A DNA stretch of 11,873 bases, taken from positions 1 to 11,873 of the forward strand of contig JABMQB010000279.1 of NCBI GenBank assembly GCA_013203525.1. Reading direction: 5' to 3'. The position numbers and the translations under genes are program-made. Within the stretch, counting starts at the first letter, position 1, and every line of letters begins with the position of its first letter. Of the stretch, positions 7,267 to 11,873 are shown piece by piece. The notes under the pieces are model-generated. The model saw nothing but the letters and a program-made list of their open reading frames with translations, did not search any database and had not been told where the DNA came from. The stretch is from Mariniphaga sp. GTDB taxonomy: Bacteria > Bacteroidota > Bacteroidia > Bacteroidales > Prolixibacteraceae.

Positions 7267-10200
7267 TTAATCTTTCATGTCAATTAACTGGTCATATTCT
7301 GATTTAGAGCCAACTACAAGGTTTTTATATTCCTTGATACCTGTACCGGCAGGAATTAAATGACCACAAATTACATTTTCTTTTAGTCCATCAAGGTAGT
7401 CCATTTTTCCATGAATGGCAGCTTCGTTAAGAACTTTTGTAGTTTCCTGAAACGATGCAGCCGACAACCAACTTCTTGTTTGAAGCGCGGCTTTTGTAAT
7501 TCCCTGGAGTACCTGGCTAGATGTTGCGGGGATTGCATCCCTTGCTTCGATCAGTTTTTTATCTTTTCTCCTGAGTACTGAATTTTCATCTCTTAACCTT
7601 CTGGCTGAAATAATTTGCCCTGAGTTAAGGTCAGCACCATCTCCCGCTTCAGTTACAACTTTTTTATTATAAATCCAGTCATTTTCCTGAAGGAACTCAT
7701 TTTTATCAACAACCTGCCTTTCAAGGAAACGGGTATCACCCGAGTCTTCAATTTCAACTTTACGCATCATCTGACGGATGATTACCTCATAATGTTTATC
7801 ATTGATTTTCACACCTTGCATCCTATATACATCCTGAACTTCGTTTAGAATATATTCCTGAACAGCAGTAGGCCCCTTAATTGCTAATATATCAGATGGA
7901 GTAGTAGCTCCATCAGATAGCGGTGTACCTGCCCTTATATAATCATTTTCCTGAACAAGAATTTGCCTTGAAAGCGGAACCAGATATTTTTTTACATCAT
8001 CGGTTTTCGAGGTAATGATAATTTCCCTATTACCCCGTTTTATTTTACCCAATGAAACTTCGCCGTCTATTTCAGAAACAACCGCAGGATTAGAAGGGTT
8101 CCTTGCTTCAAACAACTCAGTTACACGTGGCAGACCACCGGTTATATCACCAGCTTTACCAGCTGAACGTGGTATTTTAACTAATACCTGTCCAGCTTTT
8201 ACCTTTTCTTTATTGTCAATAGCAAGGTGACCACCAACTGGTAAATTATATGAACGGATTAATTCACCTTTGTTATTGAGTATTTTCAGAGTAGCATTTT
8301 TTGTTTTATCCCTGGTTTCAATAATTACTCTTTCACTATAACCGGTTTGTTCATCCGATTCTTCGCGAAATGTAACTCCCTCAATCAGGTTCTCATACTC
8401 AATAGTACCATCGTACTCTGTAATTATAACTCCATTAAATGGATCCCATTCACATATCAAAGTTCCTTTTTTAACTTCCTTCCCATTTTTAATATACAGT
8501 TTTGAACCGTATGGAATAGGATGAGTCGATAAAGGAATTTTAGTATTCTTATCAATAATTTTCAATTCAGCTAATCTGCTTACAACAATATCGGTTTTTT
8601 TACCATCATCAACATATTCAACTGAACGTAATTCCTCAATTTCAGCATAACCATCATAACGTGATTCTACCATCGATTGAGCAGAAATGTTTCCTGCAAT
8701 ACCCCCAACGTGGAACGTACGAAGTGTAAGCTGTGTTCCTGGCTCCCCAATAGATTGAGCTGCAATTACACCAGTAGCTTCGCCTTTCTGAACTAAACTA
8801 CCAGTCGCAAGGTTACGTCCGTAGCATTTGGTACAAACTCCGACCTTTGATTCACAAGTTAGAACCGAACGAATTTCAACGCTATCGATAGGTGAATTTT
8901 CAATTGAAAAAGCTATATCTTCCTCAATTTCATCGCCTGATTTAACTATTAATTCGCCGTTAAGAGGATGGTAAATATCATGAACAGAGGTCCTACCTAA
9001 AATTCTGTCATATAATGATGCAACAACTTCTTCGTTATTTTTAACAGCCGTTGCAATTAAACCACGAAGTGTCCCACAATCTTCCTCAGTTATAATAACA
9101 TCCTGTGCCACATCAACCAAACGACGGGTTAAATATCCTGCATCAGCAGTTTTAAGTGCCGTGTCAGCTAATCCTTTACGTGCACCGTGAGTTGAAATAA
9201 AATACTCAAGTACAGAAAGTCCTTCTTTAAAGTTTGCCAAAATCGGGTTTTCAATAATCTGAGAACCTGTAGATCCCGATTTCTGTGGTTTAGCCATCAA
9301 ACCTCTCATACCGCATAACTGGCGTATTTGTTCTTTTGATCCACGAGCCCCGGAGTCAAGCATCATATAAACTGAGTTGAATCCATCTTTATCGGAACTC
9401 AATGTTTTCATTACAGAATTAGTTAATCTTGAATTAGCATGTGTCCAAATATCAATTACCTGATTATACCGTTCGTTATTGGTAATAAAACCCATATTAT
9501 AATTGGATAATACTTCCTCAACTTCGTTGTAACCAACATTAACTATATCTTTCTTATCAACTGGTATAATTACATCATCAAGGTTAAAAGACAATCCTCC
9601 ACGGTATGCCCAATAATACCCAAGGTCTTTAATGGCATCAAGGAATGCAACAGTTGTGGCATTACCACACCTTTTAAAGACATCAGATATAATAGTCCTT
9701 AAAGATTTTTTTGTAAGAAGCTGATTCAGAAAACCTACTTGCCTGGGTACTTGCTGATTAAACAACACACGACCAACAGTAGTTTCTATTATATGTTTGA
9801 AATATTCTCCGTTTTCATCTACATCCTCAACTTTAACCTTGATAATAGAGTGCATTCCGATTTTTCCTTCGTTATGCGCAATAATTACTTCTTCGGGAGA
9901 ATAGAATATCCATTTCTCATTTTTTGTAGACAACCTTGCTTTTGTCATATAATATAAACCCAAAACCATATCCTGTGAAGGAACAGTAATTGGAGCACCA
10001 TTTGCAGGATTCAACAAATTATGTGATGAAAGCATTAATAATTGAGTCTCAAGAATTGCAGCATTCCCTAAAGGTAAATGAACAGCCATTTGGTCACCAT
10101 CAAAGTCGGCGTTAAAACCAGTACATACTAATGGATGCAACTGAATCGCCTTACCTTCAATCAGTACAGGCTGAAAAGCTTGAATTGACAAACGGTGAAG

Positions 10201-11520
10201 CGTGGGAGCACGATTCAGCATAACAGGATGGCCTTTCAAAATATTTTCCAGAATTTCCCAAACAACCGGATCTTTCCTGTCAACTATCTTTTTTGCTGAT
10301 TTAACTGTTTTTACAATTCCTCTTTCAATCAATTTCCGAATTACAAAAGGTTTGTACAACTCAGCGGCCATATCTTTTGGAATCCCACATTCATGCAACT
10401 GCAATTTCGGGCCTACAACAATTACGGAACGTGCTGAATAATCAACCCTTTTACCTAACAGGTTTTGGCGGAAACGTCCTTGTTTACCTTTCAAGCTATC
10501 TGAAAGCGATTTTAAAGGACGATTATTTTCTGTTTTAACTGCGTTTACTTTCCTGGAATTATCAAATAAAGAATCGACAGCTTCCTGAAGCATACGTTTT
10601 TCATTACGTAATATTACTTCCGGTGCTTTAATTTCGATCAACCTTTTTAACCTGTTATTACGAATTATTACCCTTCGGTACAAATCGTTCAGGTCGGATG
10701 TGGCAAAACGTCCACCATCAAGTGGTACCAACGGGCGAAGGTCAGGAGGGATAACCGGGACAACTTTTACAATCATCCATTCCGGCCTGTTAAGATTTTT
10801 GCTTGCCCTGAAAGCTTCGACTACCTGCAGCCTTTTTAAAGCCTCATTTTTCCTTTGTTGCGAAGTCTCAGTATTGGCTTTATGGCGTAAATTATACGAA
10901 AGGTCGTCAAGTTCAATCCTCATTAAAATTCCATAAAGGGCATCAGCACCCATCCTTGCAATAAATTTATTTGGATCGTCATCATCCAGGAACTGATTTT
11001 CCTTTGGCAGTGTATCAAGAATATCAAGATACTCCTCTTCTGTTAAGAAATCAAGCTGTTTAATCTCGTCTGATGCTTTAACACCCGGATTTATTACAAC
11101 ATACCTTTCATAATAAATTATTGAATCCAACTTTTTGGTTGGAAGGCCAAGCAAATAACCAATTTTGTTTGGTAACGACCTGAAATACCAGATATGCGCA
11201 ACAGGGACAACAAGTGAAATATGCCCCATTCTTTCACGCCTCACCTTTTTCTCGGTGACTTCAACACCACAACGGTCACAAACAATCCCTTTATAACGGA
11301 TTCGTTTATATTTGCCGCAATGACATTCATAATCTTTCACCGGCCCAAAAATTCTTTCACAGAATAACCCATCTCTTTCGGGTTTATAAGTTCTGTAATT
11401 GATAGTTTCGGGTTTTAATACTTCTCCAAACGATCTTTCCAGAATTTCTTCCGGTGATGCCAGGCTTATCGAAATCTTGGCAAAATTGCTTTTCGCTTTA
11501 TTATCTTTTTTAAATGCCAT
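7267..11520 (-). CDS. rpoC: DNA-directed RNA polymerase subunit beta-prime
   Basis: The complete 1417-residue catalytic subunit of RNA polymerase, of normal Bacteroidota length. Landmarks in order: N-terminal zinc ribbon with Cys66, Cys68, Cys81 and Cys84 (CHCGKYKR...CDRCGVEV); the clamp and lid region with VVPVIPPDLRPLVPLDGGRF (253-272); GKRVDYSARSVI (356-367); the active-site loop NADFDGDQM (470-478), whose Asp472, Asp474 and Asp476 hold the catalytic Mg; the bridge helix around 783-808; the second zinc site at Cys815, Cys889, Cys896 and Cys899; and the trigger-loop region GEATGVIAAQSIGEPGTQLT (913-932). No frameshift or internal stop over 4.2 kb supports good sequence quality here. It follows rpoB after 63 nt and precedes the DUF3467 gene by 16 nt. 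Confidence 0.99.
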   Translation of the reverse strand: MAFKKDNKAKSNFAKISISLASPEEILERSFGEVLKPETINYRTYKPERDGLFCERIFGPVKDYECHCGKYKRIRYKGIVCDRCGVEVTEKKVRRERMGHISLVVPVAHIWYFRSLPNKIGYLLGLPTKKLDSIIYYERYVVINPGVKASDEIKQLDFLTEEEYLDILDTLPKENQFLDDDDPNKFIARMGADALYGILMRIELDDLSYNLRHKANTETSQQRKNEALKRLQVVEAFRASKNLNRPEWMIVKVVPVIPPDLRPLVPLDGGRFATSDLNDLYRRVIIRNNRLKRLIEIKAPEVILRNEKRMLQEAVDSLFDNSRKVNAVKTENNRPLKSLSDSLKGKQGRFRQNLLGKRVDYSARSVIVVGPKLQLHECGIPKDMAAELYKPFVIRKLIERGIVKTVKSAKKIVDRKDPVVWEILENILKGHPVMLNRAPTLHRLSIQAFQPVLIEGKAIQLHPLVCTGFNADFDGDQMAVHLPLGNAAILETQLLMLSSHNLLNPANGAPITVPSQDMVLGLYYMTKARLSTKNEKWIFYSPEEVIIAHNEGKIGMHSIIKVKVEDVDENGEYFKHIIETTVGRVLFNQQVPRQVGFLNQLLTKKSLRTIISDVFKRCGNATTVAFLDAIKDLGYYWAYRGGLSFNLDDVIIPVDKKDIVNVGYNEVEEVLSNYNMGFITNNERYNQVIDIWTHANSRLTNSVMKTLSSDKDGFNSVYMMLDSGARGSKEQIRQLCGMRGLMAKPQKSGSTGSQIIENPILANFKEGLSVLEYFISTHGARKGLADTALKTADAGYLTRRLVDVAQDVIITEEDCGTLRGLIATAVKNNEEVVASLYDRILGRTSVHDIYHPLNGELIVKSGDEIEEDIAFSIENSPIDSVEIRSVLTCESKVGVCTKCYGRNLATGSLVQKGEATGVIAAQSIGEPGTQLTLRTFHVGGIAGNISAQSMVESRYDGYAEIEELRSVEYVDDGKKTDIVVSRLAELKIIDKNTKIPLSTHPIPYGSKLYIKNGKEVKKGTLICEWDPFNGVIITEYDGTIEYENLIEGVTFREESDEQTGYSERVIIETRDKTKNATLKILNNKGELIRSYNLPVGGHLAIDNKEKVKAGQVLVKIPRSAGKAGDITGGLPRVTELFEARNPSNPAVVSEIDGEVSLGKIKRGNREIIITSKTDDVKKYLVPLSRQILVQENDYIRAGTPLSDGATTPSDILAIKGPTAVQEYILNEVQDVYRMQGVKINDKHYEVIIRQMMRKVEIEDSGDTRFLERQVVDKNEFLQENDWIYNKKVVTEAGDGADLNSGQIISARRLRDENSVLRRKDKKLIEARDAIPATSSQVLQGITKAALQTRSWLSAASFQETTKVLNEAAIHGKMDYLDGLKENVICGHLIPAGTGIKEYKNLVVGSKSEYDQLIDMKD

Positions 11521-11583
11521 ATAACAAGCTATTTAATATTTCATTTGTAAGAGAACCAAATTAATTTCTAATGGTTCAACGTA

Positions 11584-11871
11584 TTATTCCATCCTAACAC
11601 TAAGACCAAGGCCCCGCAATTCATGTAATAAAACATTTAACGATTCGGGGATTCCGGCTTGCAGCATAGGTTCGCCTTTAACAATAGACTCATATGCTTT
11701 TGCTCTTCCAAGAACATCATCTGATTTAACAGTTAATATTTCTTGCAATATGTGAGATGCGCCAAATGCTTCAAGTGCCCATACCTCCATTTCACCAAAA
11801 CGCTGGCCTCCAAACTGAGCTTTACCACCCAATGGTTGCTGTGTAATTAGTGAATATGGACCAATTGAACG
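11584..11871 (-). CDS. rpoB: DNA-directed RNA polymerase subunit beta, C-terminal end (runs off the right edge)
   Basis: The last 95 residues of the beta subunit, with the frame continuing past the window edge at 11873. RSIGPYSLITQQPLGGKAQF, FGEMEVWALEAFGASHILQE, LTVKSDDVLGR and the terminal PESLNVLLHELRGLGLSVRME match the anchor region that meets the beta-prime N-terminus and closes the clamp base. The 63-nt spacer to rpoC (11521-11583) shows no clear terminator, in keeping with the usual rpoB-rpoC co-transcription. Confidence 0.98.
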   Translation of the reverse strand, partial: RSIGPYSLITQQPLGGKAQFGGQRFGEMEVWALEAFGASHILQEILTVKSDDVLGRAKAYESIVKGEPMLQAGIPESLNVLLHELRGLGLSVRME

Positions 11872-11873
11872 AG

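Overview
The window looks like an ordinary chromosomal segment of an AT-rich member of the Bacteroidota, probably a Bacteroidales or Marinilabiliales relative. Three things point there: the rpoB-rpoC-DUF3467 gene order, the closeness of the ETF and Fe-S proteins to Bacteroidota versions recalled from memory, and a textbook Bacteroidota promoter (TTTG, 19-nt spacer, TAnnTTTG). The rank below phylum is inference. Every gene I can support lies on the minus strand, so transcription runs from high to low coordinates.

Right part (11873 down to about 6866): the end of rpoB, complete rpoC and a small DUF3467 protein form the tail of the RNA polymerase operon. It closes with a strong intrinsic terminator (6866-6892), preceded by a 12-bp palindrome just after the last stop codon.

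Middle (6747-5029): a full-length but disrupted cstA-type transporter gene. It carries a 1-nt deletion near the N-terminus, an in-frame TAA that probably replaced a Gln codon, a 1-nt gain in a T run near the C-terminus, and a TTG where ATG is expected. It is best read as a recent pseudogene, because neighbouring genes of similar or greater length are intact.

Left part (4824 down to 1): a promoter and a leader of about 135 nt, then etfB, etfA, a six-helix membrane protein with two [4Fe-4S] motifs, a soluble CCG-domain Fe-S protein, and the N-terminal third of an acyl-CoA dehydrogenase that runs off the window. Together they describe a path from fatty acyl-CoA through the dehydrogenase FAD and ETF to a membrane Fe-S oxidoreductase and, by inference, menaquinone. 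The membrane and CCG proteins correspond to the two halves of the single-chain DUF224-type ETF:menaquinone oxidoreductase. The first CCG repeat has lost its expected cysteine pattern.

I found no mobile element, CRISPR array, tRNA, rRNA or defence system, and nothing that amounts to a wholly new system. The items most worth a second look are the broken cstA, the degenerate CCG repeat in an otherwise complete electron-transfer operon, and the repeated GGAGC/GCTCC arms at the end of the rpo operon.
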